NCBI RefSeq assembly: GCF_014297275.1
Contig: NZ_JACOQK010000001.1
Span: 2,480,001 to 2,544,000, forward strand
Origin: Clostridium facile
Lineage (GTDB): Bacteria > Bacillota > Clostridia > Oscillospirales > Ruminococcaceae
Length of the DNA stretch: 64,000 nucleotides
Direction: 5' to 3'
A program made the position numbers and the translations under genes. Under the pieces are notes generated by a model. The model worked only from the letters and a program-made list of their open reading frames with translations, did no database searches and had not been told where the DNA came from. Positions 7,630-15,344 of the stretch are shown here, one piece after another; position 1 is the stretch's first letter; the number at the start of each line of letters is the position of its first letter.

Positions 7630-9276
7630 TTATCCTTTTGGTATTACTTTGGATACATCTGTTTGCCTTATTTTTTGGCGTAGTTTGAGCACAGAAGAAG
7701 GGGAAACAGAGAGTTCGTCAATGCCCATTGCTAAGAATGTTTCTGTCATGTCCAAATCTGCCCCTAATTCACCGCAAATACCGATCCATATTCCATTTTT
7801 ATGGGCATTATCCGCTGCCATACGGATCAGGCGTAGGATTGCTGGGTGATGTGGCTGGTAAAAGCGGTCCAGTTTTGGATTTTGGCGGTCAATCGCCAAT
7901 GTGTATTGGGTTAAATCATTGGTTCCTACACTGAAGAAATCCACTTCTTTTGCCAATTGGTCACTGATCACTGCGGCTGCTGGAGTTTCAATCATGATTC
8001 CAAGCTCAACGGATGGGTCAAAAGGTACACCAGCCTCTTTCAATTCATTTCGTACTTGTGCAGCAATTTCCTTTATCTGTTTTACTTCTTCTACCGAAGT
8101 TATCATTGGAAACATTATTGCGATTTTTCCAAATGCGGAAGCGCGGTATAAAGCGCGTAATTGGGTGTGGAACAGTTCTGGCCTGGTTAAACAAATTCGG
8201 ATTGCCCGATAGCCCATAGCGGGATTATCCTCTTTTGGCAGTTGGAAATAATCAATGTTTTTATCAGCCCCAATATCCAGGGTACGGATAATTACTTTTT
8301 TCCCTGCCATGTTTTCCGCTACAGTGCGATATGCTTGAAACTGTTCTTCCTCAGTGGGATAATCCTGGTTTTCTAAATAGAGGAACTCACTGCGGAACAA
8401 GCCAATCCCTTCCGCATCGTAGTTTAAAGCGGCAACGGTATCGGTGACACTTCCTATATTAGCATATAAATGGATAGTTTGTCCATCTAAGGTAATGCTT
8501 GGCTGACCTTTTAATTCCGCCAACAAAGAATTTTCCCGATCCAGCTCCATTTTTTTCAGGCGCATTGTATCAAAAGTAGCAGTATCCGGATTGATATAAA
8601 CATTACCTGTTTCTCCATCTACAATAATGTCTTTTCCCTCAAAATCTGGTTTTAGTTGATCCCCTACACCAATAATTGCGGGGATATTCATTGTTCTTGC
8701 TAAAATAGCGGTATGGGAATTTGAAGAGCCCTTTCTAGTGACAAACGCAAGCACTTTTGTCTTATCTAACTGGACAGTTTCGCTGGGGGCTAGGTCATCT
8801 GCCGCGATAATACATGGTTCTGTAAACGAGTAACTTTGCTCAGTGTTTCCCATTAAAATATGGATTAATTTTTCAGAGATGTCCTTTACATCAGCAGCCC
8901 TTGCCTGCAAATAAGGGTCATCCATAGAGGAAAACATGGCAGAAAAATTATCCGCTGTTTTGGCGACAGCATACTCTGCGTTTACCTGCTGGGAACAAAC
9001 TATATTGGTAATGGATTCGCAATAATCCAAATCTTCCAGCATCATCTGATGGATTTCAAAAATCATGGCATTTTCTTCCCCTACCTCTGATAACGCTTTT
9101 TGATATAAAATTTGGAGTTGTTCCATTGCCTGTTTTTTTGCTTCTTCAAATCGCTTTAGTTCAGCGGAAGTATCCTGTACCTTGTGGCGTTCTACCTGCT
9201 GTTGCATTTTTTGGAAAAAAGACAATTTCCCAAATGCCACTCCTTCTACAACGCCTTTTCCTTTGATGGTAATCAT
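7630..9276 (-). CDS. ptsI: PTS enzyme I (phosphoenolpyruvate-protein phosphotransferase)
   Basis: Takes phosphate from phosphoenolpyruvate and passes it to HPr, the entry step of sugar PTS uptake. The N-terminal HPr-binding and phosphohistidine domains contain GSSNSHTAILART, placing the active-site His at residue 188. The C-terminal PEP-binding barrel has GIGLFRSEFLYL, SVGTNDLTQYTLAIDR and the catalytic Cys in GICGELGAD (about residue 502). The 548-residue length is slightly short of the usual 570. HPr is encoded in a divergent unit 560 bases away. Expression is probably governed by the leader terminator described separately. Confidence 0.97.
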   Translation of the reverse strand: MITIKGKGVVEGVAFGKLSFFQKMQQQVERHKVQDTSAELKRFEEAKKQAMEQLQILYQKALSEVGEENAMIFEIHQMMLEDLDYCESITNIVCSQQVNAEYAVAKTADNFSAMFSSMDDPYLQARAADVKDISEKLIHILMGNTEQSYSFTEPCIIAADDLAPSETVQLDKTKVLAFVTRKGSSNSHTAILARTMNIPAIIGVGDQLKPDFEGKDIIVDGETGNVYINPDTATFDTMRLKKMELDRENSLLAELKGQPSITLDGQTIHLYANIGSVTDTVAALNYDAEGIGLFRSEFLYLENQDYPTEEEQFQAYRTVAENMAGKKVIIRTLDIGADKNIDYFQLPKEDNPAMGYRAIRICLTRPELFHTQLRALYRASAFGKIAIMFPMITSVEEVKQIKEIAAQVRNELKEAGVPFDPSVELGIMIETPAAAVISDQLAKEVDFFSVGTNDLTQYTLAIDRQNPKLDRFYQPHHPAILRLIRMAADNAHKNGIWIGICGELGADLDMTETFLAMGIDELSVSPSSVLKLRQKIRQTDVSKVIPKG

Positions 9277-9318
9277 GTCTGATTAAACTCCTTTCCGTTG
9301 GCTGTTCTAAAATAGAAA

Positions 9319-9367
9319 AACCCAAACAAAAAGGGTCAGCCTGTTCACCTACCTTTTTGTTTGGGTT
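9319..9367 (-). terminator. Leader terminator (attenuator) ahead of ptsI
   Basis: A perfect 16-bp stem (9319-9334 with 9352-9367) is followed on the minus strand by TTTTTCTATTTT. It lies between the ptsI promoter and ribosome site, so it must be read through for ptsI expression. Confidence 0.85.
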
Positions 9368-9390
9368 ATTGCTTAACTAAATAATAACAC
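9364..9390 (-). promoter_or_regulatory. RAT-like antiterminator hairpin in the ptsI leader
   Basis: On the minus strand GTGTTATT...AAGCAATAACC resembles a ribonucleic antiterminator: GTTATT pairs with AATAAC. Its 3' bases (9364-9367) are also the first bases of the terminator stem, so the two folds compete. Resemblance to the classical GTTACTG...CAGGC consensus is only partial. Confidence 0.45.
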
Positions 9391-9417
9391 GCCCCAAATA
9401 TTTTGGTTTTCACCTAG

Positions 9418-9446
9418 ATTATAGCAGAGAAGCCTTTTTTTGTCCA
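9418..9446 (-). promoter_or_regulatory. Sigma-A promoter of ptsI
   Basis: On the minus strand TGGACA (9441-9446), 17 bases, TATAAT (9418-9423). The leader is about 135 bases long. Confidence 0.8.
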
Positions 9447-9660
9447 TTGTTAAATTGTTGCAAAATTTAAATTTAGATTGGTGAATCTGCTAATAGTATA
9501 TGTTGCTTTTTCAATTTTATAGGAATTGGACTGGAGTTAGCCGGAAATCGGTTTAAAGTTTTTGAAAGAGAGCTGATTTGTAAAAAATAAAACAAATCGT
9601 AGATTTTAACAATTAATGCGATTACTATTTGTAATAACTTCCAAAATTATTAAAATGCTA
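9447..9660. other. Intergenic region between the ptsI and ptsH promoters
   Basis: About 215 AT-rich bases between divergent promoters. I found no clear catabolite-response element or gene. Confidence 0.5.
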
Positions 9661-9689
9661 TTGACTTTATAGATGGTATGCCCCATAAT
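9661..9689 (+). promoter_or_regulatory. Sigma-A promoter of ptsH-glcT
   Basis: TTGACT (9661-9666), 17 bases, CATAAT (9684-9689). Predicted start near 9696, about 140 bases before the ptsH ATG. Confidence 0.8.
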
Positions 9690-9706
9690 AAAAGCAGAAT
9701 TAAAAT

Positions 9707-9739
9707 TCAGTGTGTTACTGATTCGATCAGGCATGAACT
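9707..9739 (+). promoter_or_regulatory. GlcT-type RAT antiterminator element
   Basis: GTGTTACTGATTCGATCAGG (9712-9731 region) closely matches the RAT consensus, with CTGA/TCAG forming the upper stem, and resembles the ptsG RAT recognised by Bacillus GlcT as I remember it. Its 3' side overlaps the 5' arm of the following terminator. Binding of the antiterminator encoded two genes downstream would prevent termination. Confidence 0.85.
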
Positions 9740-9789
9740 GAAACATGCACGGCTATCCCCTGTGCTTGTTTTATGTTCATGCCTTTTTT
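9730..9789 (+). terminator. Leader terminator ahead of ptsH, controlled by the RAT
   Basis: GGCATGAAC (9730-9738) pairs with GTTCATGCC (9775-9783), an inner near-perfect stem adds stability, and six T follow. It lies upstream of the ribosome site, so it is a regulated leader terminator. Confidence 0.9.
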
Positions 9790-9838
9790 GCTGTGTTAGT
9801 AGTAAAAACAATGCAATGTGAATTAGGAGGTTATTATT

Positions 9839-10099
9839 ATGAGAGCGTTTCAGTATGTAATCAAAGATGAAAATGGTATTCACGCACGACCAGCTGGATT
9901 GTTGGTAAAAAAAGTTTCTGTTTTGGAAGATTGTATAGTAACAATCCAAAAAGGGGAACGTTCTGCGGATGCCCGCAAATTATTTGCACTTATGAGTCTT
10001 GGTGTAGTATGTGGGGATGAAATTACAGTAAAGGTAAACGGTGGGGATGAAATTGCCGCTGAAAAAGAGATAAAAGAATTTTTTGAACAAAATCTATAG
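9839..10099 (+). CDS. ptsH: HPr phosphocarrier protein lacking the usual Ser46
   Basis: Small PTS carrier that takes phosphate from enzyme I and hands it to EIIA domains. The 86 residues include the active site GIHARPAG with His15 and the helix MSLGV. At the position aligned to Ser46 of Gram-positive HPr (motif KSIM) this protein reads RKLF, so Lys47 replaces the serine that HPr kinase modifies. It should still be able to carry phosphate, but not serve as the CcpA cofactor in the classical way. AGGAGG lies just before the ATG. It is first in an operon with glcT. Confidence 0.93.
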   Translation: MRAFQYVIKDENGIHARPAGLLVKKVSVLEDCIVTIQKGERSADARKLFALMSLGVVCGDEITVKVNGGDEIAAEKEIKEFFEQNL

Positions 10100-10120
10100 A
10101 ACAAAAAAAGGAGGAAGTCC

Positions 10121-10936
10121 ATGGAATACCAGGTGGTTAAGGCGATTAACAATAATGTCATACTTGCCAAAGAAGTTGATTCAAGTGAGCAGGTAATGCT
10201 GATGTCAAAAGGCATTGGTTTTCATCGAAAACCAGGGGATTCCATTTCTGATCAGGTGGGTTCCCAGGAAATCTTTAAATTTTGGAATAAGCCAAATATG
10301 ATTTCCCATACCAGTTATGATTTCAATCAATTGGAACAGGTGGTGCGTCAAATTGTAGAGCAGGTCCACCAACGTATGGGAGTAGAACCGGATTTGCTTT
10401 ATCAACCTTTGTTGGATCATATTTCTTTTTCGTTGGACCGTATTAACTTTGGACTTCCTCTGGACAATCCTTATGGTACGGAAATTTCGGTTCTATATTC
10501 AATGGAGTATTCCTTTGCGAAATTGGCAGTAGAACATATTAGAAAAGAGCTGGGAGTAGATTTAGGGGAAAACGAAGTCGGTTTGATGGCATTGCATTTT
10601 AATACCGCCCGAAAACGTCGGACGATGAGTGTGACAATGGAACGTGTTAATCTTTTTAATGCCATTAGCACAATTTTAGAAGAACAGTTGGAATTATACG
10701 GTCAGGAACGGGAATTGGAGTTAAGGATTTTTCTTCTCTCATTAAATAATATGCTCCATCGCTGCTCCAATGGGGAAGTGTATTTGATGCCATGCAAACG
10801 TCAGGTTTTTGTTTCCATGAAAGAGAGCTATGAAATTGCAAAGGAAATTTCTACTTTGATTGAAGCAAAAATTGGAATCCATTTAAATGACGATTGTATT
10901 GCATATTTGACAGTAGAAGTACAAAAAATAGTGTGA
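10121..10936 (+). CDS. glcT: BglG/GlcT-family transcriptional antiterminator
   Basis: RNA-binding antiterminator that opens PTS leader terminators when sugar is present. An N-terminal CAT RNA-binding domain (about 1-55; NNNVILAKEV, GIGFHRKPGD) is followed by two PRD modules. PRD1 keeps both phospho-histidines (LLDHISFSLDR and GLMALHFNTAR). PRD2 appears degenerate: the first site reads LLSLNNMLHR and the second YLTVEVQK, with no His at either expected place. The symbol follows the GlcT-type RAT just upstream of its own operon and the glucose EII genes downstream. Length, 271 residues, is normal. Confidence 0.88.
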   Translation: MEYQVVKAINNNVILAKEVDSSEQVMLMSKGIGFHRKPGDSISDQVGSQEIFKFWNKPNMISHTSYDFNQLEQVVRQIVEQVHQRMGVEPDLLYQPLLDHISFSLDRINFGLPLDNPYGTEISVLYSMEYSFAKLAVEHIRKELGVDLGENEVGLMALHFNTARKRRTMSVTMERVNLFNAISTILEEQLELYGQERELELRIFLLSLNNMLHRCSNGEVYLMPCKRQVFVSMKESYEIAKEISTLIEAKIGIHLNDDCIAYLTVEVQKIV

Positions 10937-11219
10937 AATACCATGTTTTGCTTATTTTCACACATGTACTACCTTGTAATTAGTGTTACAATTGAATTTT
11001 TGTGTATTTTTATTTTGCTCTATTGACATACTAGTGTTATCTGTAATGTTTTCATTCCTAGTTTTATCATAAGTAGTGCTAGTGAAAACAAAAGTTTATC
11101 TGCTATAAAAAAGAAATTTTTGATTAAAAGCTATAAATGGTTCTATTTTATTTTATTATGGCACGTTTCGGTGCTTTGTAATTAAAAATTGACAGGATGA
11201 TCATGAAAGGAAAATGAAT
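10937..11219. other. Spacer between glcT and crr
   Basis: About 280 bases with an 8-bp hairpin over the glcT stop (10932-10965) that has no T-run, so it is not a convincing terminator. I see no RAT. Read-through from glcT into crr-ptsG is possible. Confidence 0.45.
11082..11109 (+). promoter_or_regulatory. Possible extended -10 promoter of crr-ptsG
   Basis: GTGAAA, 16 bases, then TGCTATAAA at 11101-11109. A TTGACA at 11023-11028 has no matching -10. Confidence 0.35.
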
Positions 11220-11702
11220 ATGTTTGGTTTTGGTAAGAAAAAAACAGCAAAGGAAATTCTAGCAACACAAAGTGGGAGTTTAGTTCCCATGGAACAAGTA
11301 CCAGATGATGTATTTGCAAAAAAAATTTTAGGAGACGGCATTGCAGTACTACCTACAGATGGAAAGGTAGTTTCTCCAGTAGACGGCGTAATCTCTAATG
11401 TGACTGATACCCTTCATGCCTATGGGATTGCTTCTGATGATGGACTGGATATTTTGGTTCATATTGGTGTAAATACCGTAGAGTTAAAAGGGGAGGGTTT
11501 TCAGGCCTTGGTCAAAGAAGGAGACCATGTAAAAGCTGGAGACCCTTTGGCGCAGGTGGATTTGGAACTGGTTGCGTCAAAAGGTTATCCGCTGCATACG
11601 CCCATTATTATTACCAATATAGATGAGATTACAGATCTTCACTTTGAGCAAGGGGATACTATTGCTGGAGAAACCGTAGTGATGACTTACCATCATGCGT
11701 AG
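11220..11702 (+). CDS. crr: PTS glucose-type EIIA protein
   Basis: Passes phosphate from HPr to the EIIB domain of the glucose permease. The 160-residue protein has VVSPVDGVI, the supporting His in HAYGI (about His66) and the phosphorylated His in LVHIGVNTVELKGEGF (about His81), 15 residues apart as in E. coli EIIA-Glc. The second ATG (11220) is preferred because GAAAGG at 11205-11210 is 9 bases away; an ATG at 11214 would be only 3 bases from it. It precedes ptsG by 28 bases, forming a split EIIA / EIICB system. Confidence 0.93.
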   Translation: MFGFGKKKTAKEILATQSGSLVPMEQVPDDVFAKKILGDGIAVLPTDGKVVSPVDGVISNVTDTLHAYGIASDDGLDILVHIGVNTVELKGEGFQALVKEGDHVKAGDPLAQVDLELVASKGYPLHTPIIITNIDEITDLHFEQGDTIAGETVVMTYHHA

Positions 11703-11730
11703 ATAAACAATAATAGAAAGAAGGATTATA

Positions 11731-13386
11731 ATGGCTGAACATAGTCTGAAAAAAGACCGCTCTGTTTTTTCGCTCTTACAGCGGATTGGACGGTCATTTA
11801 TGTTGCCAATTGCACTGCTGCCTGTAGCTGGCTTGCTGTTGGGGATTGGCGCATCGTTTACGAATGCAACCATGATCGAAGCTTATGGATTGGAAAATAT
11901 CCTGGGCGATGGCACCGTATTGCATGCAATTTTACAGGTAATGAATTCCGCTGGTCAGGTTATATTTGATAACTTGCCAATTTTATTCGCCATGGGTGTT
12001 GCCCTTGGAATGGCGGAAAAAGAAAAAGAAGTTGCAACATTATCCGCTGCAATCGCTTATTTTGCGATGAACGCCACCATAAACGCAATGCTTAAAATTT
12101 CTGGGCAAATCCTACCAGATGGAAGTATTTCCCCTGATGTTATGCAAGGCGCAATTGGCTCCGCTACTGGTATTATGTCCTTACAGATGGGTGTCTTTGG
12201 TGGTATTATTGTTGGGCTTGGTGTTGCCGCATTACACAACCGTTTTTATAAAATAAAATTGCCAACTGTATTGTCTTTCTTTGGAGGAACCCGCTTTGTC
12301 CCTATTATTTCCACTGTTGTTTATGTTTTAGTAGGTGCTTTGATGTTCTTCCTGTGGCCATTTATCCAAAAAGGGATTTACGCATTAGGAGGATTAGTAC
12401 TCAGCTCCGGCTATGCGGGAACTTTTATTTATGGTGTGTTGGAACGTGCTTTGATTCCATTTGGTTTGCACCATGTGTTCTATTTACCATTCTGGCAGAC
12501 TGGCTTAGGCGGAAGCATGATGATCGACGGTGTGAACATTATGGGTGCGCAAAATATTTTCTTCGCACAATTGGCTTCCCCAACTACGCAAGAATTTAGT
12601 GTGGAAGCAACCCGCTTTATGACAGGTAAATTCCCATTGATGATGTTTGGTCTACCAGGTGCGGCGTTGGCGATGTATTCCTGCGCAAAATCTAGCAAGA
12701 AAAAAATTGTGGGTGGTTTGTTGTTATCCGCAGCTTTAACAGCATTTTTAACCGGTATTACCGAACCGTTGGAATTTACCTTCCTGTTTGTTGCACCAGC
12801 TTTATATGCAATCCATTGTGTATTTGCTGGGTTGGCTTATATGTTGATGCATCTCCTCAATGTCACCATTGGCATGACTTTTTCTGGTGGTGTAATTGAC
12901 TTCCTGTTGTTTGGCGTTTTACAGGGGAATGAAAAAACCAATTGGTTATTGGTCATCCCTGTTGGTATTGCCTATTTTGTCATTTACTATTTCCTATTCC
13001 GGTTCTTAATCAAGAAATTTAATTTAAAAACTCCAGGACGGGAAGACGATGGGGAAGAAACCAAACTATTTACCCGTAAAGATGTGGACGCAAGAAAAAA
13101 TCAGGAAAAGAATGTAGATAATAAACAAGCTACGTCATCTGGCTCTGAAACATCCGCTCTTATTTTAGAAGGGCTTGGTGGTATGGAGAATATTAAAAAC
13201 TTGGATTGTTGCGCTACCCGTTTACGTGTTACTGTAAATGATAGCGGAAAAGTACAGGATAGTTTATTAAAACAGAGTGGGGCAGCAGGGGTCATTCACA
13301 AAGGCGATGGTGTTCAGGTGATTTATGGACCACGTGTTACAGTAATAAAAAGTGAACTAGAAGATTATATTGACCATTTATCTTAG
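11731..13386 (+). CDS. ptsG: PTS glucose-type EIICB permease
   Basis: Membrane permease that imports and phosphorylates a hexose, probably glucose. The N-terminal EIIC domain (about 15-430) is polytopic and includes GITEPLEFTFLFVAP, the substrate-site motif. A charged linker (about 430-470) leads to a C-terminal EIIB domain whose phosphorylation site reads NLDCCATRLRV; the canonical cysteine corresponds to Cys494, with an extra Cys493 next to it. No EIIA domain is fused, which fits the separate crr just upstream. N-acetylglucosamine is an alternative substrate because the subfamilies are close. Confidence 0.92.
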   Translation: MAEHSLKKDRSVFSLLQRIGRSFMLPIALLPVAGLLLGIGASFTNATMIEAYGLENILGDGTVLHAILQVMNSAGQVIFDNLPILFAMGVALGMAEKEKEVATLSAAIAYFAMNATINAMLKISGQILPDGSISPDVMQGAIGSATGIMSLQMGVFGGIIVGLGVAALHNRFYKIKLPTVLSFFGGTRFVPIISTVVYVLVGALMFFLWPFIQKGIYALGGLVLSSGYAGTFIYGVLERALIPFGLHHVFYLPFWQTGLGGSMMIDGVNIMGAQNIFFAQLASPTTQEFSVEATRFMTGKFPLMMFGLPGAALAMYSCAKSSKKKIVGGLLLSAALTAFLTGITEPLEFTFLFVAPALYAIHCVFAGLAYMLMHLLNVTIGMTFSGGVIDFLLFGVLQGNEKTNWLLVIPVGIAYFVIYYFLFRFLIKKFNLKTPGREDDGEETKLFTRKDVDARKNQEKNVDNKQATSSGSETSALILEGLGGMENIKNLDCCATRLRVTVNDSGKVQDSLLKQSGAAGVIHKGDGVQVIYGPRVTVIKSELEDYIDHLS

Positions 13387-13393
13387 ATTTTGT

Positions 13394-13430
13394 CTCCATT
13401 CCTGTATCTGATAAACAGGAATGGAGCTTT
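13394..13430 (+). terminator. Terminator after ptsG
   Basis: CTCCATTCCTGT (13394-13405) pairs perfectly with ACAGGAATGGAG (13414-13425); the following T-run is short (CTTTTC). Confidence 0.8.
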
Positions 13431-13520
13431 TCATATAATAAAAACCTATTTCAAAATTACCAATGTTCCGCACAAATAATCAGCAATATTGCTAAAAAGA
13501 AGAAATTACCATAGAATCTC

Positions 13521-13548
13521 TTGACAATACCAATTAGCTTGATATAAT
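13521..13548 (+). promoter_or_regulatory. Sigma-A promoter of the rubredoxin fusion gene
   Basis: TTGACA (13521-13526), 16 bases, TATAAT (13543-13548). Confidence 0.85.
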
Positions 13549-13563
13549 AAAATTAAGAATAAT

Positions 13564-13605
13564 TATCAATTTGATAGTTGATATCTATATTGTAGCAATC
13601 AACTA
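13564..13605. promoter_or_regulatory. Operator-like palindromes in the rubredoxin gene leader
   Basis: TATCAA-T-TTGATA at 13564-13576 is a perfect palindrome about 10 bases after the predicted start. GTTGAT (13577-13582) and ATCAAC (13598-13603) form a second, wider inverted repeat. They could bind a redox-responsive repressor; none is identified. Confidence 0.4.
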
Positions 13606-13631
13606 TATTGGAACAAGGGGGAGGTCTTGTT

Positions 13632-14279
13632 ATGGATTTAAAACCGTTAATGCAACTTTCTTATGGAATGTATGTTGTTGGAGCAGACGACAATGGCAAA
13701 CCAGCGGGATGTATCGTCAACACAATTTCTCAAATTACCAGCGAAAACCCGATTGTAGCGCTAAGTATGAATAAAAACAATTATACCCACGATGTAATCC
13801 TCAATTCTGGAAAATTTAGTGTTAGTATTTTATCAGAACAAACAGACCCAACTGTCATTTCGTATATGGGATTTTCCTCCGGGCGAGATACCAATAAGTT
13901 TGAACAGGTTGCTTATCGTATGGTAGAAGATATGCCTGTTTTGACGGACCATATTTCCGGGGCATTCCTCTGCAAAGTAGTGGGCAGTTATGAAGTGGAA
14001 ACACATACGATTATTTTAGGCAGGGTAGTGGATACCTTTGATTATAACGATGATATCCCTCCAATGTCTTACCGTTATTACCATCAGGTCGTAAAAGGAA
14101 AAGCTCCTAAAAATGCGCCTACTTATGTAAAGGAAGAAGTAACAGCAGAACAGCCAGAAGAAGAAATTTATGTCTGTACTGTTTGCGGTTATGTTTACCA
14201 TGGGGATTTAACAAAAGAACCGGATGATTATGTTTGTCCAATTTGTAAGCAGGGAAAAGATAAATTTGTAAAAAAATAA
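13632..14279 (+). CDS. Flavin reductase-rubredoxin fusion (high-molecular-weight rubredoxin type)
   Basis: Two domains: an FMN-binding flavin-reductase-like domain (about 1-150; NTISQITSENPIVALSMNK, GKFSVSIL) and a C-terminal rubredoxin (about 175-215) with iron ligands in CTVCGY and CPICKQ. In acetogens such fusions take electrons from NAD(P)H and pass them to flavodiiron proteins for oxygen or NO removal; that role is inferred. The ATG at 13632 follows GGGGGAGG and is preferred over an upstream in-frame TTG. Single-gene unit with its own promoter and terminator. Confidence 0.92.
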   Translation: MDLKPLMQLSYGMYVVGADDNGKPAGCIVNTISQITSENPIVALSMNKNNYTHDVILNSGKFSVSILSEQTDPTVISYMGFSSGRDTNKFEQVAYRMVEDMPVLTDHISGAFLCKVVGSYEVETHTIILGRVVDTFDYNDDIPPMSYRYYHQVVKGKAPKNAPTYVKEEVTAEQPEEEIYVCTVCGYVYHGDLTKEPDDYVCPICKQGKDKFVKK

Positions 14280-14290
14280 TTTCGTTTTAT

Positions 14291-14327
14291 GAAAAAAACA
14301 GGCATCTAATAAGATGTCTGTTTTTTT
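14291..14327 (+). terminator. Terminator after the rubredoxin fusion gene
   Basis: AAAAACAGGCATCT, loop, AGATGTCTGTTTTTTT; long A/T flanks extend the stem (one G-T pair). Confidence 0.88.
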
Positions 14328-14778
14328 GTTCTGATTTAAAGTGATGTTAATTTTTGGATTTAAATTAGATACGCAACAAAAATATTTAATATAAGGTTTT
14401 CCAAGGTAAAGCGGGATTGTATAGCACAACTGTATTACAAAGGTTTATATTACAGGAAAAGGGCTGTAAGAAACTTCCTTTGGAGAGGAAATTTATTATT
14501 TCAAATTCGAATCAATTATCTGTTCATAAGTGTTTTTATTTCTTAGTAGAATGGATAAAAGATGAAAAAGATTTGAAAATATCTTTATAAATAGAAACCA
14601 GATAGAAAATATTAGATACTTGTAATATATTATAATTTCCATCTTTTTGGATATCAAAATAGGTACAGGAATTTATGAATGGTGTAATTCAAAATATAGA
14701 AAATGGTGGTTGATTTTTCACTCAATGGGAAAATATTTCATACCATAAAATGAAAACCAACGAAAAGAGGGGCAACCA
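14328..14778. other. AT-rich intergenic region before hsp20
   Basis: About 450 bases. I find no gene, no CIRCE element and no convincing promoter; TTGATT (14710) with TATTTC (14734) is a weak candidate. Confidence 0.45.
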
Positions 14779-15183
14779 ATGTTTGAACTAACTCCATTTG
14801 AACAGGAAAGCCAAAGTTTTTATCAATATTTAGAACAAAATCTATTTGATTTAGTTGGACTTTCCCATTACCACACCAAAATACAGGAAACTGAAAAAAC
14901 CTATGAAATACAAATAGAACTGCCAGGGTTTGAAAAAGAGGATATTTCAATTACAATTCAGCAGAATAAAATGGTCATTGAAGCAAAGCAGCATAAATTA
15001 ATACAGGAGCAAACGGCTGATTACCATACTAGTAAAAATGAAAGCCGGGCATTTGTAAGAAGTTTTGACGTTTCCAATGTGGAAACGGATCAAATTACAG
15101 TGGATTATCGGCAAGGGTTATTACGGCTTTCCCTTCCCAAAAAAGAACCATCCTCTATTCCCATAAAGAAGATTGAATTATAA
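14779..15183 (+). CDS. Small heat shock protein (Hsp20/alpha-crystallin)
   Basis: ATP-independent holdase chaperone. The alpha-crystallin domain covers about 38-125 and shows YEIQIELPGFEKEDISITI and the closing GLLRLSLPK, the family's GxLxIxxPK-type signature. The N-terminal arm is short and there is an IPIKKIEL tail resembling the I-x-I oligomer anchor. At 134 residues it is slightly short for the family. AAGAGGGG precedes the ATG. Neither a CIRCE nor a clear HrcA/CtsR site is visible. Confidence 0.92.
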   Translation: MFELTPFEQESQSFYQYLEQNLFDLVGLSHYHTKIQETEKTYEIQIELPGFEKEDISITIQQNKMVIEAKQHKLIQEQTADYHTSKNESRAFVRSFDVSNVETDQITVDYRQGLLRLSLPKKEPSSIPIKKIEL

Positions 15184-15196
15184 ACTGTAGAAAGGT

Positions 15197-15246
15197 AAAA
15201 TAAAAACTGGTTTTCTTTTTTAAGATGGCCAGTTTTTATTTTGTTT
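15197..15246 (+). terminator. Terminator after hsp20
   Basis: AAAATAAAAACTGG (15197-15210) pairs with CCAGTTTTTATTTT (15229-15242), followed by GTTTT. Confidence 0.85.
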
Positions 15247-15276
15247 TACCAGGTCAAGGCGTTACTGCCATAAAGG

Positions 15277-15305
15277 TTGACACTAACAGCATGATCGGAT
15301 ACAAT
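15277..15305 (+). promoter_or_regulatory. Sigma-A promoter of the 147-residue membrane protein
   Basis: Consensus TTGACA (15277-15282), 17 bases, TACAAT (15300-15305). Confidence 0.82.
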
Positions 15306-15344
15306 CAATGATATAGTAAGTTACTGCTGGAGGATATAATTGCG

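Noticed and set aside
10932..10965. Hairpin over the glcT stop as a terminator
   Set aside because: Only 8 bp, large loop and no T-run.
11023..11048. TTGACA as the crr promoter
   Set aside because: No acceptable -10 at 16-18 bases; the extended -10 at 11101-11109 is a better candidate.
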